From contig NZ_JAMTCS010000004.1 of assembly GCF_024171955.1 (NCBI RefSeq), forward strand, positions 1 to 64,000: a stretch of 64,000 bases of DNA, given 5' to 3'. The DNA is from Promicromonospora thailandica. GTDB taxonomy: Bacteria; Actinomycetota; Actinomycetes; Actinomycetales; Cellulomonadaceae. The notes below the pieces were generated by a model. That model saw nothing but the letters and a program-made list of their open reading frames with translations, ran no database searches and was not told the DNA's origin. Shown piece by piece: positions 50,481 to 59,436 of this stretch (positions within the stretch are counted from its first letter, which is position 1; each line of letters opens with the position of its first letter). Position numbers and translations under genes: made by a program.

Positions 50481-52048
50481 CAGGCGATCTCCTCCAGGGA
50501 ACGGGTGCGCCGGAACGCGAGGGCGGAGATGGTCGCGACCACCACGAAGATGACGATCGACAGCGCGCTGGCCAGGCCGTAGTTCTTGGCCGCCGTGCCG
50601 TCCAGGCCGGACACCGAGTAGACCATCGAGATGAGGATGTCGGTGTGCCCGAGCGGCACCGAGGCGTCGCCGAACCGCGGGCCGCCGCCCGTGAGCATGT
50701 AGATGAGCGTGAAGTTGTTGAAGTTGAACGCGAACGACGAGATGAGCAGCGGCGCCGTCGCGACGAGGAGCAGCGGCAGCGTGATCGAGCGCCACGTGCG
50801 CCAGCGGCCCGCGCCGTCGATCTTCGCGGCCTCCAGCACGTCGGTCGGCAGCGACTGCAGCGCGCCCGTGCAGATGAGGAACATGTACGGGAAGCCGAGC
50901 CACAGGTTCACGCCGAGCACGGCCAGCTTGGCCAGCAGCGGGTCGGTGAGCCACGGGACCGACGCGCCGCCGAGCAGCACCTCGTTGACGAACCCGTAGG
51001 ACCGGTTGAGCATGCCCGACCACAGCAGGGCCGCGAGGAACCCCGGGATCGCGTACGGCAGGATCACGAGCGTCCGGTAGACCCGGCGGCCACGCAGGCG
51101 CGCGTCGTTGAACGCGATCGCCAGGAACAGGCCGAGCAGGAACGTCGAGGCCACCGAGAGCACGGCGAACGCGAACGTCCACAGCAGGATCTTGCCGAAC
51201 GGCCCGGCGTAGCGGTCGTCGCCGAACGCGGTGACGAAGTTGTCGAACCCGACCAGCACGCGCCAGCCCACGGGCAGCGTGGAGCCGTCCGCGGCCTCGA
51301 ACTGCCCGTCGTCGTCGGGCGTGTAGGCGGTGCCCGTGACAGTGTCGGTCATGGTGTCGGACGCCGGGTCGTACTCCAGCGTGGAGGTGAAGACGTACCC
51401 CGTGCGGGCGTCCTGCGTGCGGACCGAGCCCTCGTTGGGATCGTCCGACACGGGCACCCGCAGCGCGGTGACCTCCTGCTGGCGCTCCAGGACCGCGGTG
51501 TACTCCAGCACGTCGTAGCCGGGCAGCGCGGTGACGCGCCCGCCCTCGACGGTCGCGCCGTCGACGGTCGCCAGCGGCCGGTCGGCCGTGCCGGCCTCCA
51601 CCACGCCGTCCGGCGAGACGACGGCGAAGCCGAGCGTGCCGCCGTCCGCCACCACCGTCAGGGGCGACGACGGCGAGCCCTCGACCCGCCGCTCGTTCTG
51701 CACCAGGAGGGCCTCGATCGCCTGCTCCTTGGTGCTGTTGTGCCCGTCGCCGTAGTTCGTGAACGCGACGTAGCCCGTGTAGGCCACCACGTACACCTGG
51801 TACACGAGCAGGAAGGCCAGGCCGGGCAGGATGTACTTGAGCGGCAGCGCGCGCTTGGAGAAGTACGCCCAGTTGGCCACGAGCAGCAGCGCCACCATGG
51901 CGGCCAGGACGCCCCACGACCCGGCGCCCCAGGCGGCGAGCACCGCGTAGACACCGAGGGCGTCGACCAGGGCGATCAGGGCGAGCTTGACGAGAAACCC
52001 GGGGCTCCAGCCGGTGCGGCCGGAGCCCCGGGTCACGGGTTCGTACAT
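50480..52048 (-). CDS. malF: Maltose/maltodextrin ABC transporter permease MalF
   Basis: A 522-residue permease of the long MalF type: three N-terminal helices, a roughly 180-residue extracytoplasmic loop (about 95-275, with TLTDTVTG-like Asp/Thr-rich sequence) between helices 3 and 4, then five more helices and EAA loop LEAAKIDGAGRWRTWRSITL. The large loop is the MalF P2 domain that meets MalE. Start overlaps the malE stop (TGATG). It is essential to the importer. Confidence 0.94.
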   Translation of the reverse strand: MYEPVTRGSGRTGWSPGFLVKLALIALVDALGVYAVLAAWGAGSWGVLAAMVALLLVANWAYFSKRALPLKYILPGLAFLLVYQVYVVAYTGYVAFTNYGDGHNSTKEQAIEALLVQNERRVEGSPSSPLTVVADGGTLGFAVVSPDGVVEAGTADRPLATVDGATVEGGRVTALPGYDVLEYTAVLERQQEVTALRVPVSDDPNEGSVRTQDARTGYVFTSTLEYDPASDTMTDTVTGTAYTPDDDGQFEAADGSTLPVGWRVLVGFDNFVTAFGDDRYAGPFGKILLWTFAFAVLSVASTFLLGLFLAIAFNDARLRGRRVYRTLVILPYAIPGFLAALLWSGMLNRSYGFVNEVLLGGASVPWLTDPLLAKLAVLGVNLWLGFPYMFLICTGALQSLPTDVLEAAKIDGAGRWRTWRSITLPLLLVATAPLLISSFAFNFNNFTLIYMLTGGGPRFGDASVPLGHTDILISMVYSVSGLDGTAAKNYGLASALSIVIFVVVATISALAFRRTRSLEEIA

Positions 52049-53268
52049 CAACCGATCTCGCCCTGGATGTCGGCGACCATCTTGTCCCAGGCCTTGGCCG
52101 GGTCGGACTTGCCGGAGACGATCGCGGCCTCGGTCACGCCCCAGTACGCCCACACGGCGCCCATCTCGGGCAGCGACGGCATCGGGACGGCGTCGGCACC
52201 CACCGCGCGGAAGCCCGCGGTGACCGGGTCCTCGGACGCGGTGTCGGCGGCCTCGATGAGGGCCGGCGGGCGGTCGCCCGCCTCGTACAGCGCGAGCTGC
52301 GCCTGGGGGGTGGCCATGTAGTTGACCAGGAAGTCGTTGGCGAGCAGCGCGTTCTCGCTCTGCGCGCTCACGTAGAAGCCCGCGACGCCCACGAACGGCT
52401 GGGCCGGCTCGCCGCCCGCGCTGGGGATCGGGTCGATCGCCAGGTCGAGGTCGCCGAAAGACTCCAGCATCCAGGGGCCGCCCACGATGAACGGCGACTC
52501 GCCCTTGGCGAAGGCCGCGAGCGCGATGTCGTAGGTGACGTCCGTGCTCAGGGTGCCCGCCTCGCCCTGCTCCGCGAGCCACTGGGCGAAGGCGGTGCCG
52601 TTCTCGCCGCCGAGCGCGAGCTCGGGGGTGTAGGAACCGTCCGCGTTCTGCTCGAAGACGGGGGCGCCGAACGACGTCTGCAGCGGGTAGTAGGTGTAGG
52701 GGTCGCCCTCGGTGGAGGTCTGGATGAGCAGCGGGTACTTCGTGCCGGCCTCCTTGCCGGCCGCGATCGCGTCGTCCCACGTGGCGGGGGCCTCGGGGGC
52801 GAGCTCCGTGTTGCGGATCAGCGCGATGTTCTCCACGGCGTAGGGCAGGCCGTAGACCTGGCCGTCCTGCGTGAACGCCGACACGGAGACGGGCTCGAAG
52901 GCCTCGGCGGTGTCGCCGAGCTCGATGGGGGCCACGACGCCGTTGGTCGTGAGCTCGCCCAGCCAGTCGTGCGCGCCGACGGTGATGTCGGGGCCCTTGC
53001 CGGTGGGCACCTGGGCGAGGAAGTCCGGGCGGATGTCCTCGAAGTTCTTCAGGACCACCTCGACCTCCGCGCCCGTGGCCTCCTCGAAGCCGGTGGCCGC
53101 GTCCTCGACGGCGGCCTGGCGGGTCTCGTCGACCCAGACGGTGAGGGTCGCGCCCGCACCGTCCGGTGCGGTCGACTCCTCGGCGGCCGGTTCGTCGGCC
53201 CCGCCCGCGCAGGCGGTCAGCGCCAGCGTCGCGGTCAGCGCGGCGGCGGTCAGGATGCTCCGTCGCAT
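52048..53268 (-). CDS. malE: Maltose/maltodextrin-binding lipoprotein MalE
   Basis: A 406-residue binding protein. The leader MRRSILTAAALTATLALTAC has a lipobox ending at Cys20. Typical MalE stretches: LTVWVDETRQAAVEDAATGF, GPDITVGAHDWLGEL, VYGLPYAVENIALIRNTEL and GWMLES-like FIVGGPWMLESFGDLD. The ATG has GGGAG 5 nt upstream. Cognate genes malF and malG overlap in order; divergent malR lies upstream with dyads between them. Ligand probably maltose/maltodextrins. Confidence 0.93.
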   Translation of the reverse strand: MRRSILTAAALTATLALTACAGGADEPAAEESTAPDGAGATLTVWVDETRQAAVEDAATGFEEATGAEVEVVLKNFEDIRPDFLAQVPTGKGPDITVGAHDWLGELTTNGVVAPIELGDTAEAFEPVSVSAFTQDGQVYGLPYAVENIALIRNTELAPEAPATWDDAIAAGKEAGTKYPLLIQTSTEGDPYTYYPLQTSFGAPVFEQNADGSYTPELALGGENGTAFAQWLAEQGEAGTLSTDVTYDIALAAFAKGESPFIVGGPWMLESFGDLDLAIDPIPSAGGEPAQPFVGVAGFYVSAQSENALLANDFLVNYMATPQAQLALYEAGDRPPALIEAADTASEDPVTAGFRAVGADAVPMPSLPEMGAVWAYWGVTEAAIVSGKSDPAKAWDKMVADIQGEIG

Positions 53269-53346
53269 CGTCACTCCCGATGGTTCACGGCCCGGATGCC
53301 CGGGCCTGGTTTCGATGCCCGAACCGTAAGGCCGCCCGGTGCCGTC

Positions 53347-53385
53347 TTGCAAGGCGTTGCGATAAAGTTTCAGCAACGCTTGCAA
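53347..53385. promoter_or_regulatory. Double MalR operator between malE and malR
   Basis: TTGCAAGGCGTTGC (53347-53360) and GCAACGCTTGCAA (53373-53385) form an inverted pair differing only by one extra G. The TTGCAA half-sites also occur as CTTGC/GCAAG in the operator at 54732-54746. Placed to act on both divergent promoters. Confidence 0.7.
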
Positions 53386-53414
53386 CAGCGCGGCATCCGG
53401 GACGAGGAGGTCAC

Positions 53415-54458
53415 ATGTCACCTAGGCTGCCAGGCGTGCGCACCCGACTGACCGACCTCGCCGAGCAGGCGGGCGTCTCCACCGCGACCGTGTCGCGCGT
53501 GCTCAACGGCAAGCCCGGCGTGGCCGGCGAGACCCGCCAGGCCGTGCTCGCCGCCCTGGACGTGCTCGGCTACGAGCGACCGTCCGCCCTGCGCGCGCGG
53601 CCCGCCGGCCTCATCGGCCTGGTGGTCCCCGAGCTGTCCAACCCGGTCTTTCCCGCGTTCGCGCAGGCCATCGAGTCGCAGCTCGCCTCGCGCGGGTACA
53701 CGCCGCTGCTGTGCACGCAGTCGCCCGGCGGCACCACCGAGGACGAGTACGTCGAGACGCTCATCGACCACGCCGTCGACGGCATCGTGTTCGTGTCCGG
53801 CAAGCACGCCGACACGCGTGCCTCGACCGAGCGCTACCAACGGCTGCGCGGCCGCGGGCTGCCCATCGTGCTGATCAACGGCTACGCCGAGGGCATCGAC
53901 GCCCCGTTCGTGTCGCCGGATGACAGCGCCAGCATCGAGCTGTCCGTGCGGCACCTGGTGGCGCTGGGCCACCGCCGCATCGGCATGGCGATCGGGCCGG
54001 ACCGGTTCGTGCCCGCGAAGCGCAAGATCGAGGCCTTCACGGCGCAGCTCGTGCGGCACGGCCTCGCGGCCACCGCGGAGGAGGCCCGCGAGCACGTCAG
54101 CCTCACCCTCTACACGCTGGAGGGCGGCCAGGCGGCGGCCGGCGAGCTGTACGACGGCGGCCACACCGCCGTCGTCTGCGGCTCCGACCTCATGGCGCTC
54201 GGCGCCATCCGGGCCGCGCACGCGCGCGGGCTGTCCGTGCCGGACGACGTCAGCGTGGTCGGCTACGACGACTCACCGCTGGTCGCGTTCACCGACCCGC
54301 CGCTGACCACGGTGCGCCAGCCCGTGGCCGACATGGCCCACGCGGCGGTCAGCGCCCTGCTCACCGAGATCCACGGCGAGCGCGCGCCCCGGTCGGAGCT
54401 GCTGTTCACGCCGGAGCTGGTCGTCCGGGCCTCGACGGGCGCCGCGCCCCACGCCTGA
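53415..54458 (+). CDS. malR: LacI-family repressor MalR
   Basis: A 347-residue LacI regulator. HTH: RLTDLAEQAGVSTATVSRVL (about residues 10-29), hinge ERPSALRARPAGLIGLVVPE, then the two-lobed effector domain with GIVFVSGKHAD and ICG-type AVVCGSDLMALGAIRAA, VVGYDDSPLVAFTDPPLTTV. ATG follows GAGGAGG by 4 nt. It stands between malE and the alpha-glucosidase and has matching dyads at both promoters; it should release DNA on binding maltose or a derivative. Confidence 0.93.
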   Translation: MSPRLPGVRTRLTDLAEQAGVSTATVSRVLNGKPGVAGETRQAVLAALDVLGYERPSALRARPAGLIGLVVPELSNPVFPAFAQAIESQLASRGYTPLLCTQSPGGTTEDEYVETLIDHAVDGIVFVSGKHADTRASTERYQRLRGRGLPIVLINGYAEGIDAPFVSPDDSASIELSVRHLVALGHRRIGMAIGPDRFVPAKRKIEAFTAQLVRHGLAATAEEAREHVSLTLYTLEGGQAAAGELYDGGHTAVVCGSDLMALGAIRAAHARGLSVPDDVSVVGYDDSPLVAFTDPPLTTVRQPVADMAHAAVSALLTEIHGERAPRSELLFTPELVVRASTGAAPHA

Positions 54459-54460
54459 GC

Positions 54461-54674
54461 GGCGCCCTTCAGGCGCCCCGCCGCCGGCGCCGAGATCTGG
54501 TGCTGCGCCGCTGAGGCCGCGCCGAGATCTGGTGCCGCACCGCTGAAATCTGGTGTCCACGCTGAGATCTGGCCGTGCGCCACCAGATCTCGACGCCAGC
54601 ACCAGATCTCGGCGGCGGGACACCAGATGTCACCGCGGCGACCCGGGCACCAGATGCGGCGCCCTTCAGGCGCC
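54461..54674. repeat. 214-bp structured repeat: 4 direct + 4 inverted 11-mers flanked by a 17-bp direct repeat
   Basis: GGCGCCCTTCAGGCGCC occurs exactly at 54461-54477 and 54658-54674. Between them GAGATCTGGTG-type motifs lie at 54492, 54524, 54545 (GAAATCTGGTG) and 54564 (GAGATCTGGCC), then on the other strand CACCAGATCTC at 54581 and 54600, CACCAGATGTC at 54621 and CACCAGATGCG at 54648. Spacings (32, 21, 19 then 19, 21, 27) are nearly mirror-symmetric. It makes up most of the 328-bp non-coding gap between malR and the alpha-glucosidase. No coding potential is seen. Confidence 0.9.
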
Positions 54675-54731
54675 ACCGGGCGGGAGTCCGTGACCTGGGC
54701 CGGCGGTCCGTCGGGAAGGAATCCTCCCGTA

Positions 54732-54746
54732 CGCTTGCTGCAAGCG
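54732..54746. promoter_or_regulatory. MalR operator before the alpha-glucosidase (CGCTTGCTGCAAGCG)
   Basis: A perfect 7-1-7 palindrome 41 bp before the GTG start. It shares CTTGC/GCAAG with the sites at 53347-53385 and is the expected MalR operator for this gene. Confidence 0.75.
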
Positions 54747-54786
54747 TTACACCGATAATCCCCCCGACCCTCGAGGACGCGACCAC

Positions 54787-56523
54787 GTGACACGCACCAC
54801 CCCGCTCACCATCGCCGACCTGACCGCGACGCGCTCCGTCCACTCCCCCGCCCCAGGCGGCGAGTGGTGGCGGGACGCCGTGATCTACCAGGTCTACCCG
54901 CGCTCGTTCGCGGACGGGAACGGCGACGGGATCGGCGACCTCCCCGGCGTCACCGCCCGGCTGGACCACCTGAAGCAGCTCGGCGTCGACGCCGTCTGGC
55001 TCAGCCCGTTCTACCGCTCCCCCCAGAAGGACGCCGGGTACGACGTCGCCGACTACCGCGACATCGACCCGCTGTTCGGCACGCTGGCCGACTTCGACGA
55101 GATGCTCGCGGGCGCGCACGAGCGCGGCCTCAAGGTGATCGTCGACCTCGTGCCGAACCACTCCTCCGACCAGCACGTCTGGTTCCAGGAGGCGCTGGCC
55201 GCCGCGCCCGGCTCGGCCGCGCGCGAGCGGTACATGTTCCGCGACGGCCGCGGCCCGGCGGGCGACGAGCCGCCGAACAACTGGCAGTCCATCTTCGGCG
55301 GCCCGGCCTGGACGCGCCTGGCCCCGCGCGAGGACGACGGCGAGCTGGGCCCGCAGTGGTACCTGCACCTGTTCGACTCCACGCAGCCCGACCTGAACTG
55401 GGAGAACCCGGAGGTCCGCGCCGAGTTCGAGGACGTGCTGCGGTTCTGGCTCGACCGGGGCGTGGACGGCTTCCGCGTCGACGTGGCGCACGGCATGGTC
55501 AAGGCCGACGGGCTGCCCGACTGGGACGGCAAGGCCGCCATGGTCGAGGGCACCGTGGCCGACGACGGCTCCACGGGCGCCGGCAACAGCGGCCCCATGT
55601 TCGACCAGGAGGGCGTGCACGACATCTACCGCGCCTGGCACCAGGTGCTGGCCGAGTACGACGGCGACCGCGCCCTGGTCGCCGAGGCCTGGGTCGAGCC
55701 CCTGAGCCGCCTGGCCCGGTACGTGCGCTCCGACGAGATGCACCAGGCGTTCAACTTCTCGTTCCTCACCACGCCGTGGGACGCGGCCACGATGCGCACC
55801 GTCGTCGACGTGTCGCTGCAGACCATGGAGTCGGTCGGCGCGCCCACCACGTGGGTGCTGTCCAACCACGACGTCGTGCGGCACGCGTCGCGCTTCGGCC
55901 TCCAGGAGATCGGCGGCCGCCAGCTCAACGGCATCGGCGCGGACGACCCGCAGCCCGACGCCGCGCTCGGCCTGCGCCGGGCCCGCGCCGCGACGCTGCT
56001 CATGCTCGCCCTGCCGGGGTCGGCGTACGTGTACCAGGGCGAGGAGCTGGGCCTGCCGGACCACACCGCGCTGCCCGACGACGTGCGCCAGGACCCGTCG
56101 TTCTTCCGCACCGGCGGCGCCGAGCCGGGCCGTGACGGCTGCCGCGTGCCGCTGCCGTGGGTCGGCGGCGCGCCGGGCAACGGGTTCGGCCCGAGCGAGA
56201 AGACCTGGCTGCCGCAGCCCGACGCCTACGCGGACCTCGCCGCCGACCGCCAGTACGGCGTCGCGGGCTCGACGTACGAGCTGTACCGGACGGCGCTCGA
56301 GCTGCGCCGGGCCGAGAAGCTCGGCACGAGCACGCTCGCCTGGGTCGACGCGCTGTCGGCGGACGCCGACGTCGTCGCCTTCCAGGTCGCGGGCGTGACC
56401 GTGGTGGCCAACCTCGGCACGACGCCGCTCGCGCTGCCGGCCGACGCCCAGGTGCTGGTCGCCTCCGGCGAGCTGACCGACGGCGCCCTGCCGGGCGACA
56501 CCACGGTCTGGCTGCGCGCCTGA
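54787..56523 (+). CDS. Alpha-glucosidase / oligo-1,6-glucosidase, GH13
   Basis: A 578-residue cytoplasmic GH13 enzyme. The barrel begins WWRDAVIYQVYPRSFADGNG (residues about 28-47); catalytic residues are nucleophile Asp232 in GFRVDVAHG, acid/base Glu300 in VAEAWVEP and Asp362 in LSNHDVVRH. The QVYPRSF and NHSSDQHVWF stretches fit the oligo-1,6-glucosidase/alpha-glucosidase subfamily, which cleave maltose and maltodextrins from the non-reducing end. GTG at 54787 with GAGGAC upstream. It belongs with malEFG and MalR functionally, and a MalR-type dyad lies just upstream. Confidence 0.93.
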   Translation: MTRTTPLTIADLTATRSVHSPAPGGEWWRDAVIYQVYPRSFADGNGDGIGDLPGVTARLDHLKQLGVDAVWLSPFYRSPQKDAGYDVADYRDIDPLFGTLADFDEMLAGAHERGLKVIVDLVPNHSSDQHVWFQEALAAAPGSAARERYMFRDGRGPAGDEPPNNWQSIFGGPAWTRLAPREDDGELGPQWYLHLFDSTQPDLNWENPEVRAEFEDVLRFWLDRGVDGFRVDVAHGMVKADGLPDWDGKAAMVEGTVADDGSTGAGNSGPMFDQEGVHDIYRAWHQVLAEYDGDRALVAEAWVEPLSRLARYVRSDEMHQAFNFSFLTTPWDAATMRTVVDVSLQTMESVGAPTTWVLSNHDVVRHASRFGLQEIGGRQLNGIGADDPQPDAALGLRRARAATLLMLALPGSAYVYQGEELGLPDHTALPDDVRQDPSFFRTGGAEPGRDGCRVPLPWVGGAPGNGFGPSEKTWLPQPDAYADLAADRQYGVAGSTYELYRTALELRRAEKLGTSTLAWVDALSADADVVAFQVAGVTVVANLGTTPLALPADAQVLVASGELTDGALPGDTTVWLRA

Positions 56524-56525
56524 CC

Positions 56526-57797
56526 TCAGGCGGGGTCGCGGGCGATGGGACAGGTCATGCAGTGGCCTCCGCCCCGCCCGCGGCCCAGCTCCGCGCCGTC
56601 GATCTCGATCACCTCGACACCCGCCTTGCGCAGCAGGCGGTTGGTCGTGGTGTTGCGGTCGTAGGTGTAGACCACGCCGGGCTCCACCGCGACGGCGTTG
56701 TTGCCGCTGTCCCACTGCTGCCGCTCGGACTCGTAGACGTCGCCGCCCGTCTCGATGACCTGCAGGGCACCGAGCCCGGTCTCGCGGGCCACCACCTCCA
56801 GGAACGTGGAGCCGGCCTCGTCGGTGACCGCGACTCCCCCGCCGTCGCCCGGGCGCAGCACGAACGGGTGGATGTCCCCCACGATGCGCGGGTAGACGGT
56901 CACGGTGTCGACGTCGGCGAACGTCATGACCGTGTCGAGGTGCATCGCCGAGCGCAGCCTCGGCATTCCCGCCACCACCACGCGCTCGGCCGCGCCCTGC
57001 TCGAACAGCGCCGCCGCGACCTGCGTGATGCCCTGGCGTGAGGTGCGCTCGCTCATGCCCATGAGCACGGTGCCGTTGCCCACGGGCATCACGTCACCAC
57101 CCTCGACCGTGGCCCGCTGGTGGTCCGTCTCCGGGTCGCCCCACCAGACCGTCGAGCCGACGAAGTCCGGGTGGAACTCGTACACCGCCTTCATCAGCAG
57201 CGTCTCGTCGTGCCGCGCGGGCCAGTACAGCGGGTTGAGCGTCACGCCGCCGTAGAGCCAGCAGGTCGTGTCGCGCGTGAACAGCGTGTTGGGCACGGGT
57301 GCCATGAGGTACTCGCGGGAGTCGGGCGTGTACTCGGCCAGGGCCCGGTGGGCGGGCGGCAGGTCGGGCACGTCGTCGGTGGCCAGGCCGCCGATGAGGT
57401 GCTCCGCGAGCTGCTCCGGCTCCAGGCCCTCCAGGAACTCCCGGGTGGCGTCGAGCAGGCCCGGACCGACCACGCCGGGCACGATCTTGCGGTCCAGCAG
57501 CCAGTCGCGCGCGCCCGGCACCCGCATCGTCGCGGCCAGCACCTCGTGCAGCTCCACGACGTCGACGCCGCGCGAGCGCAGGTCCGCGACGAACGCCGCG
57601 TGGTGCTCGATGGCGCGGTCCACCCAGAGCACGTCGTCGAACAGCAGCTCGTCCGACGTCGTGGGGGTGAGCCGGCGGTGCGCGAGCCCCGGGCGGCAGA
57701 CGAGCACCTTGCGCAGGCGCCCCACCTCCGAGTGCACGCCGTAGGCCGCCGAGGGCAGTGCCTGGTCAGAGGCCGGACCAGCGCTCGCGTTCGTCAT
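56526..57797 (-). CDS. arcA: Arginine deiminase
   Basis: A 423-residue arginine deiminase (arginine to citrulline and ammonia). Nucleophile Cys413 lies in [18 protein letters not shown] supplies the catalytic His, and LFTRDTTCW and EGGDVMPV give the Asp/Glu substrate contacts. The full-length family size is about 410. It is downstream of the antiporter gene on the same strand (23-bp gap), together forming the arginine deiminase entry step. The usual partners ornithine carbamoyltransferase and carbamate kinase are not in the window. Confidence 0.95.
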   Translation of the reverse strand: MTNASAGPASDQALPSAAYGVHSEVGRLRKVLVCRPGLAHRRLTPTTSDELLFDDVLWVDRAIEHHAAFVADLRSRGVDVVELHEVLAATMRVPGARDWLLDRKIVPGVVGPGLLDATREFLEGLEPEQLAEHLIGGLATDDVPDLPPAHRALAEYTPDSREYLMAPVPNTLFTRDTTCWLYGGVTLNPLYWPARHDETLLMKAVYEFHPDFVGSTVWWGDPETDHQRATVEGGDVMPVGNGTVLMGMSERTSRQGITQVAAALFEQGAAERVVVAGMPRLRSAMHLDTVMTFADVDTVTVYPRIVGDIHPFVLRPGDGGGVAVTDEAGSTFLEVVARETGLGALQVIETGGDVYESERQQWDSGNNAVAVEPGVVYTYDRNTTTNRLLRKAGVEVIEIDGAELGRGRGGGHCMTCPIARDPA

Positions 57798-57820
57798 GAT
57801 GTCCCTCTCAGGTTCGGTTC

Positions 57821-59281
57821 TCAGATGGAGATCGCACCGGTCGCGAGCGCGACGACGCCGACCACCGCGCCCGCCACGGAGACGACGAAGATCACGAGCT
57901 CCCCGGGGCTGAACACCCGCCGGCCCTGCTCGCGGCGGGTCATCGCGAACAGGATCGTCGCGGGCGCGTAGATGACGAACGCGAGCAGCACGAACGTCAG
58001 GCCGGCCGCGAACAGCAGGAACGCCGTGTAGAGGACGGCCAGGGCCGCGACCACCAGGTCCCGGGTGGTGTGCGTGTCCTCGGCCGGCCCGCCGCGGCCC
58101 GTGGCGAGCTTGAGCGCGTACCCGGCGGCCAGCAGGAACGGGATGAGGGTCAGCGCGCTGGTCAGGTCGAGCGCGAAGGTGAACGCGTCGTCGGACAGCA
58201 GCGTCACGAACAGCATCACCTGGATGAGGATCGTGGACATCAGCAGCGCGGCCCGCGGCACGTCGTTGTGGTCGATCTGCGCGAGGAAGCGCGGCATGTC
58301 GCGGTCCTTGGCGGCGACGTACAGCACCTCCGACGCCATGAGCGTCCAGGCGAGGTAGGCACCCAGCACCGAGACGATGAGGCCCACGCTGACGAACACC
58401 GCACCCCATCCGCCGACGGCGGCCTCCAGCACGCCCGCCATCGACGGCTGGCGCAGCTCCGCGAGCTCCTGCATCGGCAGGATGCCGTAGGACACGATCG
58501 TCACGGACGCGAAGATCGAGAGCACCATGAGGAAGCCGAGCACCGTGGCCCGACCGACGTCCTCCCGACGCCGCGCGTGCCGGGAGTAGACGCTGGCGCC
58601 CTCCACCCCGAGGAACACGAAGACGGTGGCGAGCATGGTGCCGCGCACCTGCTCGAACAGCGGGCCGGTGAGGCCGTAGCCCCGGAAGTTGTCGGCGAGC
58701 ACCTGCGTGTCGAGCAGGAACACGGCGATGAGCACGAACGCGATGATCGGCAGCACCTTGGCGACGGTGACGATGCGGTTGATCGCCGTCGCCTCCTTCA
58801 CGCCGCGGCGCACGAGCAGGTAGAACAGCCACACGCACGCGGTCGAGGCGGCGAACGCGACGAACGTGTCGCCCTCGCCGAGCACCGGGAGCAGGGCGCC
58901 CAGCGTCGACATGATGAGGATCCAGTAGGTGACGTTGCCCACGCAGGCGCTGGCCCAGTAGCCGAACGCGGAGAAGAAGCCGAGGTACTCGCCGAACCCG
59001 GCCTTCGCGTACGCGTAGACGCCGGAGTCGAGCTCGGGTTTGCGGATCGCGAGGCGCTGGAACACGAACGCGAGCATGAGCATGCCCGTGCCCGCGATGA
59101 GCCACGAGATGAGCGCGCCGAACACGCCCGTCTCGCCCGCGAAGCGGCTGGGCAGCGAGAACACTCCCGCGCCAACCATCGAGCCGACGACCATCGCGGT
59201 GAGCGTGGCCAGGGTGATCTTGGTGGTGCCGTCGTGCGTGGCGTGCTGCGTGCCGTGGTGCGTCGTGTCGTCCGACTGCAT
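57821..59281 (-). CDS. arcD: Arginine:ornithine antiporter (APC family)
   Basis: A 486-residue APC-superfamily transporter with about 12-13 helices. It begins after a His/Thr-rich tail with [20 protein letters not shown], the consensus helix 1 of the basic amino-acid/polyamine antiporters, and contains [24 protein letters not shown]. The ATG at 59281 follows AAGGG; an ATG at 59308 would add nine residues. Its place before arcA supports arginine import with ornithine export, giving ATP or acid resistance; specificity is inferred. Confidence 0.85.
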   Translation of the reverse strand: MQSDDTTHHGTQHATHDGTTKITLATLTAMVVGSMVGAGVFSLPSRFAGETGVFGALISWLIAGTGMLMLAFVFQRLAIRKPELDSGVYAYAKAGFGEYLGFFSAFGYWASACVGNVTYWILIMSTLGALLPVLGEGDTFVAFAASTACVWLFYLLVRRGVKEATAINRIVTVAKVLPIIAFVLIAVFLLDTQVLADNFRGYGLTGPLFEQVRGTMLATVFVFLGVEGASVYSRHARRREDVGRATVLGFLMVLSIFASVTIVSYGILPMQELAELRQPSMAGVLEAAVGGWGAVFVSVGLIVSVLGAYLAWTLMASEVLYVAAKDRDMPRFLAQIDHNDVPRAALLMSTILIQVMLFVTLLSDDAFTFALDLTSALTLIPFLLAAGYALKLATGRGGPAEDTHTTRDLVVAALAVLYTAFLLFAAGLTFVLLAFVIYAPATILFAMTRREQGRRVFSPGELVIFVVSVAGAVVGVVALATGAISI

Positions 59282-59436
59282 GGCAGGGCCCTTCGAACGG
59301 TCGAGCACACCCGGTGCCCGGGTGCGTCCCTTCCCGGCACCCGCGCCCCTCGGGTCTCCGGCCCTCCATTAAGGGCACGCGGCGGACGGTTCGGCAAAAG
59401 ATGCGGGCGGCGGGGCCGTCGGGCCGCGGTGCGAGA

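Noticed and set aside
54461-54674. CRISPR array
   Set aside because: Motifs are 11 bp, irregularly spaced and occur in both orientations; no cas genes are present.
54461-54674. Small peptide or leader ORF inside the repeat element
   Set aside because: Frames are short and Arg/Ser-rich from the repeats, with no ribosome site or conserved start.
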